A stretch of 64,000 bases of DNA. Origin: Paraglaciecola arctica (lineage in GTDB: Bacteria; Pseudomonadota; Gammaproteobacteria; Enterobacterales; Alteromonadaceae). Numbering within the stretch: position 1 is the first letter of the stretch; every line of letters starts with the position of its first letter. The stretch lies in the NCBI RefSeq assembly GCF_018861065.1, contig NZ_JAHKQO010000013.1, forward strand, positions 1 to 64,000, given 5' to 3'. Positions 17,742-27,215 of this stretch are shown in pieces. The notes below the pieces were generated by a model that searched no databases, was not told the DNA's origin, and worked only from the letters and a program-made list of their open reading frames with translations. A program made the position numbers and the translations under genes.

Positions 17742-18407
17742 GTGATTGAGAATACTTATTTAAGTGAATTATTGATAGATGAAATAGCGGATGCTCTGCA
17801 ACAGTGCGGTTATATCCAGCTACAAGAGTTTCTGCCTGAATCTCTTGCCACACAATTGCAGCAAGAAGCAAAAAGTTTGTCTTCAAGCGCTTTTAAGCCT
17901 GCAGGAATTGGCCGTCAAAATGATTTACAGCTAAACACCCAAATTAGAAGTGATTCTACTTTATGGCTTGACGATAAAGACGCTGGCGAGGGTAAAGCAA
18001 AGGCACAAGCTCACTATTTGCAATTTATGGAACAATTGCGAATAGGTTTAAATAGACGTTTGTTTATGGGCTTGTTCGATTTTGAATGTCATTTTTCTCA
18101 TTACGGCGATGGAGACTTTTATAAGCGACACTTAGATGCATTTAAAGGTCGCAGTAATCGTATATTAAGTACAGTGTTTTATTTGAACGACAATTGGCAA
18201 AAAAGCGCTGGCGGAGAGTTAGTGTTGTATGCCGATGAGCAAGAGGCTCCTTTGTTGGTGGTAGCGCCACTGTTTAATAGTTGTATTATATTTCTAAGTG
18301 ACGTTTTTCCACATGAAGTGCTTAGGAGTAATAGTGATCGATTTAGTATTGCTGGCTGGTATAGAGTAAATAGCCACTGTGCAACTCATCTTGATCCCAA
18401 CCAATAA
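17742..18407 (+). CDS. 2-oxoglutarate/Fe(II)-dependent oxygenase (prolyl-4-hydroxylase-like)
   Basis: A 221-residue protein with a C-terminal 2OG-Fe(II) dioxygenase fold. The iron ligands are His130-x-Asp132 (YKRHLDAF) and His191 (FPHEV), and an arginine in SDRFSIAGW fits the 2-oxoglutarate anchor. GGELVLY is the family strand. GTG at 17742 is the first good start, though its ribosome-binding site is weak. Related proteins hydroxylate prolines or other residues; the target is unknown. It stands alone, with no close operon partners. Confidence 0.82.
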   Translation: MIENTYLSELLIDEIADALQQCGYIQLQEFLPESLATQLQQEAKSLSSSAFKPAGIGRQNDLQLNTQIRSDSTLWLDDKDAGEGKAKAQAHYLQFMEQLRIGLNRRLFMGLFDFECHFSHYGDGDFYKRHLDAFKGRSNRILSTVFYLNDNWQKSAGGELVLYADEQEAPLLVVAPLFNSCIIFLSDVFPHEVLRSNSDRFSIAGWYRVNSHCATHLDPNQ

Positions 18408-18497
18408 GTCAGCGTTATAACTTACTCTTTAAATTACTGAGTTGTTTATATTTACCTAACTAGGCTAAATATAGGCGGTTTGGTAATTGAGTATTGT

Positions 18498-19706
18498 ATG
18501 AACTCCCTCAAAAAAATTGTCTACTGGCTGATTCTTCCTCTAGTGGGATTGTGCGTTATTTTAATTTTATTTGGCCGTCAATGGGTACTAAGTTACCTTG
18601 CTCCACCTGAAATTTTTGTGATGGCAGACGCACCTGTTGCACCACAGTACAGCAACGCCTATTTTTGGGTCGCTCATCCAGACAAAAATGACACGGCTGA
18701 TTTGGTGCCAAAGGCATTGGATACCAGTAAAGATTTAGCTCAAAAAGCAGTCGATGTGTTTTTTATTCATTCAACTGGTTTTGTCGGGCCTGGTGGATGG
18801 AATTCTACTATGGAAAACAAAAACTCTGAGGCTCAATCAATTGAATACATGTTATCTAGCATGGCGAGTATATTTAATGGCTGCTGTAATATTTATGCGC
18901 CTCACTACCGTGAAGCCAATATTCAAGCTTTTATGCCAGACAAGTTTACAGTAGGTACCCAAGCACTGGACTTAGCTTATCAAGATGTAGAAAAGGCGTT
19001 TGCCTATTATTTACAACATTTTAATCAAGGTCGACCTTTTGTCATAGTTGGGCATAGTCAAGGTACGACTCATGCGTTAAGACTATTAGAACAAAAGATA
19101 GATAACACCTCACTGTATCAACAATTGGTAGCTGCTTATGTAGTAGGTTATTGGTTACCTAAAGATAAATTTAAACGGGGATTTCAGCGGATACAGCCTT
19201 GTGCTGAAGCCAATCAAACCGGCTGTATTGTGAGCTTCGATACTTATGGTCAAGGTGGTGAATTGGACGCGAAGGTTCCTCACTGGTATCCAACGGGTTG
19301 GGAATCGAGTCAATTGGAAGATGGCACTACCAAGCCAACATTGTGTGTGAATCCACTGAGTTGGACAATGACCACTGACAAGATCCCAAGCACTGCACAT
19401 TTAGGTGCGATGCCTGTAGAGTTTAAGCGCACGCCAATCGATATGTTGTTAGCCATCAACCCGGGATTTATTTTCCAAGAATTGCCAGCATTAACCCCTG
19501 AGTTAACTGGAGCACAATGCCTCAGTGATGGCCGTCTCGAAGTCATGCAGCAGGACGATAACGCTTTTTCAAACCATTTATCTTTGCCCAATAAAAGTTA
19601 CCACGTACTCGACTATAGTTTGTTTTACGGCAACATTCGTGAAAACGCCATGTTGCGAGTCACCCAATTTATGACGTCAAATCAAGCTTCGCAAACAGCA
19701 CAATAA
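18498..19706 (+). CDS. DUF3089 alpha/beta-hydrolase-like protein
   Basis: I place the start at ATG 18498 (402 residues; MNSLKKIVYW); TTG 18480 is the only earlier choice. A membrane helix (residues 7-27) is followed by an alpha/beta-hydrolase-type domain with the nucleophile elbow VIVGHSQGTTHALRLL, matching DUF3089. FIHSTGFVGPGGWN and YAPHYRE are other conserved segments. The substrate is unknown. A second hydrolase follows 16 nt downstream, so the two probably form an operon. Confidence 0.82.
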   Translation: MNSLKKIVYWLILPLVGLCVILILFGRQWVLSYLAPPEIFVMADAPVAPQYSNAYFWVAHPDKNDTADLVPKALDTSKDLAQKAVDVFFIHSTGFVGPGGWNSTMENKNSEAQSIEYMLSSMASIFNGCCNIYAPHYREANIQAFMPDKFTVGTQALDLAYQDVEKAFAYYLQHFNQGRPFVIVGHSQGTTHALRLLEQKIDNTSLYQQLVAAYVVGYWLPKDKFKRGFQRIQPCAEANQTGCIVSFDTYGQGGELDAKVPHWYPTGWESSQLEDGTTKPTLCVNPLSWTMTTDKIPSTAHLGAMPVEFKRTPIDMLLAINPGFIFQELPALTPELTGAQCLSDGRLEVMQQDDNAFSNHLSLPNKSYHVLDYSLFYGNIRENAMLRVTQFMTSNQASQTAQ

Positions 19707-19722
19707 TACCAAGGAACATAGA

Positions 19723-21030
19723 ATGAATATTTTTCAAACCCTGTTTAAATACACCTTATTAACCACGCTTATTGTGTGTTGTAGTAGTGTGTTTTGTCAT
19801 GTTTTTGCAGCCGATGTTATTGCAAGTGATAAGGCCCAGCAATTGTATACATCACAACCGGATGTGACTCCCGAACTAGGAAAGCGAGGTAGTTACTCTG
19901 TGGGTGTCACAACCATTGAGGCAACCAATCCGCAACAACTCAGTGCTACAGATTATAAAAGTTTGCAGGACCGATCATTGACCTTAGAAGTATGGTATCC
20001 AGCCATTGCTCAAAAAGCCGATGTATTGGCAACCTACGAAAATGTCACCCGCACTCATAAATCATTTTTACTGCAAGGTAATAGTGTTAGGGATGCGAAA
20101 GCCAATCAAGAAAAAACCTATCCACTAGTAGTGTTATCTCATGGGTATACAGGCTACCGCACTATTATGTTTTATCTTGGCGAACATTTAGCGAGCCACG
20201 GTTATGTAGTAGTTGGCATTGACCATACAGACTCCACCACAGGTGAAGTAGACTTCAAAAACGCACCATTTGCAGGCTTTCCTAGTACCTTGATCAATCG
20301 TGCCCGGGATCAACAATTTGTATTGGATTATTTCAGTTCATCTAAGTCTGAATTGGCGAAAGTCGTAAATACAGACCTCGCATCGGTGATTGGATATTCC
20401 ATGGGAGGTTTTGGCGCAATTAATACAGTGGGAGGTTGTTACAATTTTACCCAACAAGGTTTACAAGCTTTTGGATTTCCAGAGCCTGCGGCAAAAGCTT
20501 TGTTAGGGGTGTTTAATATTTGTAACGCGGCAAAAGAACAAGTTGATAGCCGCTGGAAAGCTATGGTGGCCTATGCACCCTGGGGCCAAGCGCAAAATTT
20601 ACATAAATTAGATGGGATCAAAGTACCGAGTTTATACGTTAGTGGCTCCCTTGATGATGTGTCTGGATTTGAAAATGGCGTCAAAAAACTTTTTGAACAA
20701 TCTCCAGCAGAAGATAGCTTTATGCTGGTGTATGAAAACGCGCGACACAACGTAGCGCCGCACCCCGCGCCAGCAATCGCCTATGCGGCAGACGCGGATT
20801 TGGGTCATTATTACGAACCCGCTTGGAGTAGCGAAACCCTTAATCGCATTAATCAACACATGACTTTGGCTTTCCTAGATTGTTACGTTAAACAGCAAAC
20901 TAGTGCTTGCGAATACCTACCTAAACGTGAAAGTGCGACTCAAAGCAAAGATGCTCAAGGTAACTTAAATGATCCTTGGCCTGGCTTTGCTAACCGGTGG
21001 GCGGTAGGCATGAAGTTTCTTCGCAAGTAA
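19723..21030 (+). CDS. secreted alpha/beta hydrolase, PAF-acetylhydrolase-like
   Basis: A 435-residue protein with a signal peptide (ending near CHVFAAD). The hydrolase has an oxyanion-hole strand LVVLSHGYTGYRT, a nucleophile elbow VIGYSMGGFGAIN, a late acid candidate in VSGSLDDVSG and a histidine in ENARHNVAPHP. The family resembles bacterial dienelactone-hydrolase/PAF-acetylhydrolase-like esterases; the substrate is not deducible. It is the second gene of the hydrolase pair. Confidence 0.8.
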   Translation: MNIFQTLFKYTLLTTLIVCCSSVFCHVFAADVIASDKAQQLYTSQPDVTPELGKRGSYSVGVTTIEATNPQQLSATDYKSLQDRSLTLEVWYPAIAQKADVLATYENVTRTHKSFLLQGNSVRDAKANQEKTYPLVVLSHGYTGYRTIMFYLGEHLASHGYVVVGIDHTDSTTGEVDFKNAPFAGFPSTLINRARDQQFVLDYFSSSKSELAKVVNTDLASVIGYSMGGFGAINTVGGCYNFTQQGLQAFGFPEPAAKALLGVFNICNAAKEQVDSRWKAMVAYAPWGQAQNLHKLDGIKVPSLYVSGSLDDVSGFENGVKKLFEQSPAEDSFMLVYENARHNVAPHPAPAIAYAADADLGHYYEPAWSSETLNRINQHMTLAFLDCYVKQQTSACEYLPKRESATQSKDAQGNLNDPWPGFANRWAVGMKFLRK

Positions 21031-21270
21031 CAAGGTTACTACACTGCTCTGCAGCTAGTTGTCGGGTAAATCCAAGTACAAAGCCCTGCCGATTACATTT
21101 GGCGCCGGTAAGGTCACTGGCGCTAAGCGTAACTTATATTACTTTTTCCTGAGTTTATCTGCTCAGCCAATACCAAGCTTTTAATCCCTCTGCCTAACAA
21201 TCATTTAGCGTCTTTTTACAGATAGTCACTGCTTCATTCGCTTCGTTTTCACCCGTTATCCAAAAACACC
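21031..21270. other. intergenic, no gene seen
   Basis: I see no coding frame of interest here. An imperfect GGCGCC/GGCGCT inverted repeat near 21101-21125 could be a weak terminator for the hydrolase pair. The right end holds the haem-operon promoter, listed separately. Confidence 0.5.
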
Positions 21271-21324
21271 TTGACTCTAATAGCGTGGCGATCTTACTAT
21301 TAGCGCAAATGATATTGATTCGTA
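21271..21324 (+). promoter_or_regulatory. haem-uptake operon promoter with Fur-like box
   Basis: TTGACT (21271-21276), an 18-nt spacer and TACTAT (21295-21300) form a promoter. A Fur-like core TGATATTGATTCGTA (21310-21324), matching most of the 7-1-7 consensus, overlaps the expected start point and ends 10 nt before the receptor ATG. Iron repression is the natural reading given the operon's content. Confidence 0.55.
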
Positions 21325-21334
21325 TTTAGATTAA

Positions 21335-23287
21335 ATGAAATTGACAGCAGTTGTAGTGTGTTTGTTTGGTTTGTGTATGGTTAACCAAGCTAGATCCACA
21401 GTAATGGAACAAATAGTAGTAACAGGCACTCGCTCGTCCATTGACCAATCTGACAGCCCTGTTTCGATTGATGTGATATCTGCAACGCAGTTGCAAAAAC
21501 TTAGTCACGGTACTCTGGCTGGTGCGCTGAATTATATTCCAGGGGTGGTGGCTAAACGTAACGCTAAAGACGGGTATACGGTGCAAATGCAGGGCTTTGA
21601 CGAGAACCATGTATTGATTTTGATGGATAGTCAGCCTTTGATTTCACCCACAGGGTCGGCAGTGGATTTGGATCAAATTGGTGTGGTGGATATTGAGCGA
21701 ATCGAAGTGTTGAGGGGGGCTGCATCAGTTTTATACGGCAGTTCTGCCATGGGTGGCGTCATCAATATTATTACTCGTAAAAAGTCCGAAAATCACCTCA
21801 AGCTAAAATATCAAACCAGCAGTTACACCCAAAACAATATCGATTCTTCAGATATTGGCCATCAAATTCAGCTTGACGCTAGTCAAAATATATTGGGCTG
21901 GCGCGGCAATATTAGTCTGCAAAAAATAGAAGATCCCGGATTTGATTATGATCCCAACACTATCGCTCAAAGTGCGCCGAGTACCGACAAGCACTTTGTA
22001 AATTTAGGCTTATCAAAACAGTTTGATGATGCATTCGGACTGAGCTTGAAAGCGCGTTATTTCAGTGATGATAAACAAAAGCAACGTTACGAAATCCCAG
22101 GACAAGCAGGAGAAATAAGTTATTTATCTGAGGTAGAGCGATGGCAATACGACTTGGCGTTAAATCAAGGAGAAGTTTGGCGGGTACAAGGCCGTTATAT
22201 TAATCACCTTGAAACCAGCGGCGACTCAAATTCTTTACGGGACGCGGATATTACTTTGATGGAAATAGACAGTCAGTATCTATGGAACATCGAGGATTTA
22301 GAGTTGGTGTCGGGATTGGTTTTGCACACAGATGAATTATACCAAATTAAAAACGCCACAGAGCAAGGGGCTTCAGGCACAGTTGAGATAGATGACAAAG
22401 CCCGAGATAGTGTTGAAGCTTATACCCAATTAAGCTGGCAATTAGATGAGCATGAAGTGTTGGCTGGGATCCGCGCTCAACACGATAGTGAATTTGGTTG
22501 GCACAGTGCCGCGCGGGTGAATGCATTATTTAGCTTTTCAGAATTCCAACAGCAGCAATGGAAACTACGCATGGGCGTAGGTCAAAGCTATCGAGTGCCT
22601 ACACTCAAAGAACGCTTTTACGTATTCGACCATAGCAACCTAGGTTACATGGTGTTAGGTAACGAAGAATTGGAGCCTGAAAAGGCAGTAAGTGCTAACT
22701 TAGAAATCACATATGTTAAGCAATTAGGGAACTCAAACCGAGACTTATCGTTAAGCGTCAATACGCATTATTCAAAAGCGGAAGATTTCATTGAAACGGT
22801 GACAGATGTCGAAGCAACAGCATCTACTGGTTTGCTTATCTCTCGTTATAGCAATGTGGAAGAAGCGGTTCTCAAGGGGCTAGATCTGTCAGCTAACTTA
22901 GCTTGGGGAAAAGTAGATTATCAACTTAGCTACAGTTATTTACATGCCACCGATCACAATGGGTCGCATCTTAGTGATCGTCCCACCCATCAAATTAAAG
23001 CAAACCTTGATTGGCAATTGCCATTTGATATTCATGGCTTGATTTACCTTGTGTATGAAAACGGAAGTTACCCCACAGCACAACAACTAGGGATCGAAAA
23101 AGACGATTGGAGTAGCTTGAATCTAAGCCTCAGTCAGAGTTTTAACCAAAATTGGCACTGGGTGGCTGGTGTCGACAACGTATTTGATAACCACCAAAAC
23201 ACAGATGCAGTTGCAGCTGGACTACTTGATGTTAGACCGCTGTCGAGCAGACGTGTTTTTGCTGGTATCTCTTATCAATTTTATTAA
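21335..23287 (+). CDS. TonB-dependent outer-membrane receptor, probably haem
   Basis: TonB-dependent receptor of 650 residues. A signal peptide (about residues 1-20) is followed by a TonB-box-like EQIVVTGTR, a plug domain (about 28-150, with IERIEVLRGAASVLYGSSAMGG split across the usual motifs and GVINIITR) and a 22-strand-type barrel ending in an aromatic residue (GISYQFY). The ligand is inferred from the genes behind it: HmuY, HmuTUV and HugZ all handle haem. No good ribosome-binding site precedes the ATG, which lies 10 nt after the Fur-like box. Its stop overlaps the next start (TAATG). Confidence 0.9.
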   Translation: MKLTAVVVCLFGLCMVNQARSTVMEQIVVTGTRSSIDQSDSPVSIDVISATQLQKLSHGTLAGALNYIPGVVAKRNAKDGYTVQMQGFDENHVLILMDSQPLISPTGSAVDLDQIGVVDIERIEVLRGAASVLYGSSAMGGVINIITRKKSENHLKLKYQTSSYTQNNIDSSDIGHQIQLDASQNILGWRGNISLQKIEDPGFDYDPNTIAQSAPSTDKHFVNLGLSKQFDDAFGLSLKARYFSDDKQKQRYEIPGQAGEISYLSEVERWQYDLALNQGEVWRVQGRYINHLETSGDSNSLRDADITLMEIDSQYLWNIEDLELVSGLVLHTDELYQIKNATEQGASGTVEIDDKARDSVEAYTQLSWQLDEHEVLAGIRAQHDSEFGWHSAARVNALFSFSEFQQQQWKLRMGVGQSYRVPTLKERFYVFDHSNLGYMVLGNEELEPEKAVSANLEITYVKQLGNSNRDLSLSVNTHYSKAEDFIETVTDVEATASTGLLISRYSNVEEAVLKGLDLSANLAWGKVDYQLSYSYLHATDHNGSHLSDRPTHQIKANLDWQLPFDIHGLIYLVYENGSYPTAQQLGIEKDDWSSLNLSLSQSFNQNWHWVAGVDNVFDNHQNTDAVAAGLLDVRPLSSRRVFAGISYQFY

Positions 23288-24438
23288 TGGAAACTAAAAA
23301 AATGAACAAGAATTTTATTCTAGGTCTTAGCATGGTACTTGGGGCCTTAATGAGCGCATGTGGTAGTTCTAGCTCAAATAACGACACCGAAACAGGTGTC
23401 ACCCCAGATCCCGCACCGGTAGAAGAAGAGGTAGTAGAGGGAGAAATCTTGGGGCCCTTCACCACTGGCTCTACATCTGAGCCAAAGAGTGTGTATTTTG
23501 ATTTAGAAACTGCAACTGTACTTGAATTAACTGATGAAGAGGCGGCAGCGGATAGCCAATGGGACATTGCGTTTAATCGTACTCAAGTCTCGCTAAATAC
23601 CCATGCGGATAATACTGTTGGTACTTACTTGACTGACGTCAACAGCGATTTCTATGATGACCAAGGAAACGTTCTCTCTGAGATGTTTTTAAATGCGGAT
23701 GCTGACTCTGAGCTTGAAGATTATTTGGCAATAAGTGCTGATGACGCGCCTAGCGATGACGCTTACAGCGTTGATTCTGAAGAATATGTTATAGGGGATA
23801 AGTTTTACAATTACGATTTTACTACCCATGTGGTGAGCGCCGCAGACGATGCCTATTTTATTGTCAGTGCAGACAGTGCATATACTAAATTTAGAGCCAA
23901 ATCACTAACAACTTCTGGTCGCACTATGGCCACCATTACATTAGGTATTCAACATCAAAGTGCCTTAGACGGGGAAACAGAATTTGCATCTGAAATAGAT
24001 CTAGAGCTGGATGCAACGGCCTGTGATACCGGAATATATGTCGATTTTGATCTGGCTCAAACGGTCAATCAAGAAGACGCTTGGGATATTTGGATACCTT
24101 GCCTGACAGACGAAGATATCATAGGAGCCGATTTCCAAATATTTATTGCCGATGACGCGAGTGCATTGTTAGACGGTGAAAACAGTTATGTAGGAATAGA
24201 CTCAGAAGCTGCCCAATATTACGGATTTCAATCGAATCTCACTAGTGTAAAAGCTTTTGCTGCTACCCCTTGGTATCAGTACAACCTTAATGGCGGGCAT
24301 TTATTATGGTCACAATATGGGGTTTATCTGCTCAAAACTAGTACCGCTACATACAAACTTCAAATAACCAGTTACTACGATGAAGCTGGCACCTCTGGAA
24401 ATTATAGTTTTCGTTTTGATGAATTATCGGCTGAATAA
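23287..24438 (+). CDS. hmuY: HmuY-family haem-binding lipoprotein
   Basis: A 383-residue lipoprotein: signal plus lipobox (LMSAC, cysteine about residue 25), then an acidic low-complexity spacer. The HmuY-like segment SVYFDLETATVLELTDEEAA (near residues 68-87) is followed by SQWDIAFNRTQV. HmuY proteins bind haem at the cell surface in Porphyromonas. ATG at 23302 (MNKNF) is an alternative start. It is co-transcribed with the receptor through a one-base overlap. Confidence 0.82.
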   Translation: METKKMNKNFILGLSMVLGALMSACGSSSSNNDTETGVTPDPAPVEEEVVEGEILGPFTTGSTSEPKSVYFDLETATVLELTDEEAAADSQWDIAFNRTQVSLNTHADNTVGTYLTDVNSDFYDDQGNVLSEMFLNADADSELEDYLAISADDAPSDDAYSVDSEEYVIGDKFYNYDFTTHVVSAADDAYFIVSADSAYTKFRAKSLTTSGRTMATITLGIQHQSALDGETEFASEIDLELDATACDTGIYVDFDLAQTVNQEDAWDIWIPCLTDEDIIGADFQIFIADDASALLDGENSYVGIDSEAAQYYGFQSNLTSVKAFAATPWYQYNLNGGHLLWSQYGVYLLKTSTATYKLQITSYYDEAGTSGNYSFRFDELSAE

Positions 24439-24480
24439 TTGTAGGCGGGTAATGGTCCGCCATTTATAGAGAGTGAGTTT

Positions 24481-25335
24481 ATGTATAGATTAATAGTTGG
24501 TTTTGTCCTCTTTTTTTTCCATATGGTAACCGCGGTTCATGCTCGCGCTGATAGTCCTGAGCGAATAGTCAGTGCCGGTGGCAGCATTACTGAAATTATT
24601 TATGCCTTGGACAAGCAAGATTTGATTGTGGCGACTGATAGCACCAGCATTTATCCGGCGCCTGCAGCTAGATTACCTAAGCTAGGATATTTTAGGCAGT
24701 TAAGTACTGAAGGGGTGTTGAGTTTTCAACCTAGTCACTTGATCGGAACCCAGTCCACTGGCCCGGCTAGCCTTGCTCCGCAACTAACCGCCGCAGGTGT
24801 AAAGGTAGATATATTAGGAGAGCAAAGAGACTTTCAAGGATTAACGCAGCTTATTCAAGATGTGGGTCAGTTATTAGACGCGCAACATCAAGCGTCTTTA
24901 TTGGTCGAAAGTATTAGTCAACAGGTTGCCGAGCTTAAGTTGGCGCAAAACAAAAATCCTTCGATAAGTGCGTTGTTTGTGATGTCTGACAGTGAGCGCG
25001 GCTTAATGGTTGCTGGCAACAACACCGTTCCGCAATCCTTGTTTAACGATGCGGGGATTCGAAATGTAGCCGCAAAGTTGAGTGATTATAAAGTGATGGA
25101 TAATGAGTCGATTTTGGCCGCCAATCCAGACCTAATATTTGTTGCAAGTCATAGGATACAAGGGCCTGAAGCGTTACAAACACTGTGTCGACACCCGGCG
25201 TTGAAGGCCACCTCAGCAGGTAAAAGTTGCGCTTTAGTGGTGATGAATAGTAGCGAAGCTTTAGGTTTGTCGCCACGTTATCCGCAGGCTCTTGCAACAG
25301 TAATAGAAAGTGTAAAGGCGCTACATGCACTCTGA
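24481..25335 (+). CDS. hmuT: haem ABC transporter substrate-binding protein HmuT
   Basis: Periplasmic haem-binding protein of the BtuF/HmuT class, 284 residues. It has a signal peptide (ending VHARA), then RIVSAGGSITEIIYALDKQD in parts, the ligand-pocket region DSTSIYPAPA and KLGYFRQLSTEGVLSFQP. It would carry haem from the outer-membrane receptor to HmuUV. Its end overlaps hmuU by 11 bases. Confidence 0.92.
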   Translation: MYRLIVGFVLFFFHMVTAVHARADSPERIVSAGGSITEIIYALDKQDLIVATDSTSIYPAPAARLPKLGYFRQLSTEGVLSFQPSHLIGTQSTGPASLAPQLTAAGVKVDILGEQRDFQGLTQLIQDVGQLLDAQHQASLLVESISQQVAELKLAQNKNPSISALFVMSDSERGLMVAGNNTVPQSLFNDAGIRNVAAKLSDYKVMDNESILAANPDLIFVASHRIQGPEALQTLCRHPALKATSAGKSCALVVMNSSEALGLSPRYPQALATVIESVKALHAL

Positions 25336-26416
25336 TAGTCTACCCGTTACCTTACAAGCGACTTTGATACAACGTCATAAAAAGTATGGACGTGGGATTT
25401 GGCTTGCCGTGGGTTTGGGATTACTTTTAGTCGCGATTGGACTGCAAGCTGGAAGTTTTGCGCAGTCTTCAAATGACATGTGGCAGATGTTGTTAAAAAT
25501 ATTTACCTCTGAGAATTTAACACAACAACAAACAATCCATTGGTACATATTTTCTGAGTTGCGCGCTCCGAGAATGGTGATGGCAATCTTTGTAGGTGCT
25601 TTATTGGCAATGTCTGGTTGTGCTATGCAAGGGTTAGTTAGAAACCCTTTGGCCGATCCTGGGCTCATTGGCATTTCTGCTGGAGCGGCGGCAGCGGCGG
25701 CTACGACTTTAGCTTTAATAAATCATTACCCTGAACTGGAATTAGCGGGTCAGTACTTGATTGCCGCTAGCGCTTTTGTCGGCGCGTTACTTGCTGTTTG
25801 GGTAGTATTGTTAGTCGCTAAAACTCCCATGGGTACTGCTATTTCTTCTTTGATATTGGCTGGGGTGGCAGTGAATGCACTAGCTGGGACACATATAGGC
25901 GCGATTAGTTATTTGGCAAATGATGACGCATTACGCCAAATTACCTATTGGACCATGGGTAGTTTAGGGGGGATCAATTGGCAAAAAGTGCTTTTTGTTG
26001 GCGCTCTCGGTGTGCCGGCTATAGGTGTGTTTCTACATCTGCGCAAGGCGTTGAATATGTTAGCGTTAGGAGAAAATGAAGCGCAATGTATGGGGCTTGC
26101 CGTAACCAAATATAAGCGACTTACGCTTTGGCTGGTGGCGTTTTCAGTTGCCCTTGCTACAGCACTTTGCGGCATTATAGGATTTATTGGCTTAGTGGTT
26201 CCGCATATTGCACGGAGCCTGTTTGGGGCGGATCATCGCTATTTAATGCCGGCTTGCGGCGTGCTTGGCGCGGTATTGATGTTGTTGGCCGATATTATCT
26301 CACGGGCTTTATTCCCACCTTTAGAAATTCCCATTGGCATAGTGACATCTGCTGTGGGAGCTCCGTTCTTTTTGTATTTATTAGCCAAAGGTAAAGGGCA
26401 GTCCAGCTATGTTTGA
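25325..26416 (+). CDS. hmuU: haem ABC transporter permease HmuU
   Basis: FecCD-family permease, 363 residues with about nine to ten membrane helices. Conserved segments: ELRAPRMVMAIFVGALLAMSG in parts, GLVRNPLADPGLIGISAGAA in parts, and GFIGLVVPHIARSLFG near the coupling helix. It pairs with HmuV. It overlaps both hmuT upstream and hmuV downstream, consistent with tight co-translation. Confidence 0.94.
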   Translation: MHSDSLPVTLQATLIQRHKKYGRGIWLAVGLGLLLVAIGLQAGSFAQSSNDMWQMLLKIFTSENLTQQQTIHWYIFSELRAPRMVMAIFVGALLAMSGCAMQGLVRNPLADPGLIGISAGAAAAAATTLALINHYPELELAGQYLIAASAFVGALLAVWVVLLVAKTPMGTAISSLILAGVAVNALAGTHIGAISYLANDDALRQITYWTMGSLGGINWQKVLFVGALGVPAIGVFLHLRKALNMLALGENEAQCMGLAVTKYKRLTLWLVAFSVALATALCGIIGFIGLVVPHIARSLFGADHRYLMPACGVLGAVLMLLADIISRALFPPLEIPIGIVTSAVGAPFFLYLLAKGKGQSSYV

Positions 26417-27197
26417 AATGAAAGACATATTTCTCAATTATCGAGAGAAGAACATTCTTCAAGATATTTCTTTGTCGGTAGCTAGTGGCGATTTTCTCAC
26501 TGTTATTGGTGAAAATGGCTGCGGAAAATCAACATTATTACGCTGTGTGGCGGGCCTTCATCAACAAGTCAGTGGCAGCATTAGGTTTCAGCAAAAATGT
26601 TTAAAACAATGGCCAATTAAAGCGCTCGCAAAAGAGCGCTCTTTTGTGGCTCAAAGTAACCAAGTACATTTTGCTTTTTTAACCGAAAATTTGTTGAAAC
26701 TGGCACGTGCCGACCAATTAGAAACTGAACAACAAAGTACGTTGTTAATTTGCCAATTGGCTGAAAAGCTCAACATTAGTCATTTGTTTGGACGGGATGT
26801 GAGAAGCTTATCGGGCGGCGAGCGCCAACGTGTATTTATTGCCAAAGCCTTGTTACAGCTATTGCCAAACAATCACCAAAAAAGCAGCGATTACGTGTAT
26901 GAAAACAAACTGTTGTTGCTTGACGAACCCACATCGGCTTTGGATTTTCGTTTTCAAAAAGCCATGATGGATCTTGTTCAAGAGTTTTGTCAGCAAGGTT
27001 TAGCTGTGGTGTGTGTGAGCCATGATATGAACTTAGTGTTGCCCTATGCCACGCAAGTTTTAATGCTTGCCCAAGGCCGTTGTTTAGCAAAAGGCCAAGC
27101 GAAAGACGTTATCACAATAGAAAACCTATCCGACTGTTTTGGAGTTACGCCCAAACTGATCCCTCAGACTGGTTCCGTGCCTTATATCACTCATTAA
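26409..27197 (+). CDS. hmuV: haem ABC transporter ATP-binding protein HmuV
   Basis: ABC ATPase of 262 residues powering HmuU. Walker A GENGCGKST, Q-loop region FVAQSNQ, signature LSGGERQR, Walker B LLLLDEPTSALD and the switch histidine VSHDMN are all intact. The C-terminus matches HmuV/FecE-type subunits. It overlaps hmuU by eight bases; hugZ follows 18 nt later. Confidence 0.94.
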   Translation: MFEMKDIFLNYREKNILQDISLSVASGDFLTVIGENGCGKSTLLRCVAGLHQQVSGSIRFQQKCLKQWPIKALAKERSFVAQSNQVHFAFLTENLLKLARADQLETEQQSTLLICQLAEKLNISHLFGRDVRSLSGGERQRVFIAKALLQLLPNNHQKSSDYVYENKLLLLDEPTSALDFRFQKAMMDLVQEFCQQGLAVVCVSHDMNLVLPYATQVLMLAQGRCLAKGQAKDVITIENLSDCFGVTPKLIPQTGSVPYITH

Positions 27198-27215
27198 TTT
27201 TCTCTAGGATTTAAT

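Noticed and set aside
17605-17886. 93-codon minus-strand ORF ahead of the 2OG-oxygenase gene
   Set aside because: It overlaps the start of the oxygenase gene antisense and has no family-like features or ribosome-binding site.
21031-21270. cobalamin-type riboswitch ahead of the TonB receptor
   Set aside because: I looked for the B12-box-like conserved core in this region and did not find it; the downstream genes handle haem and a Fur-like box explains control.
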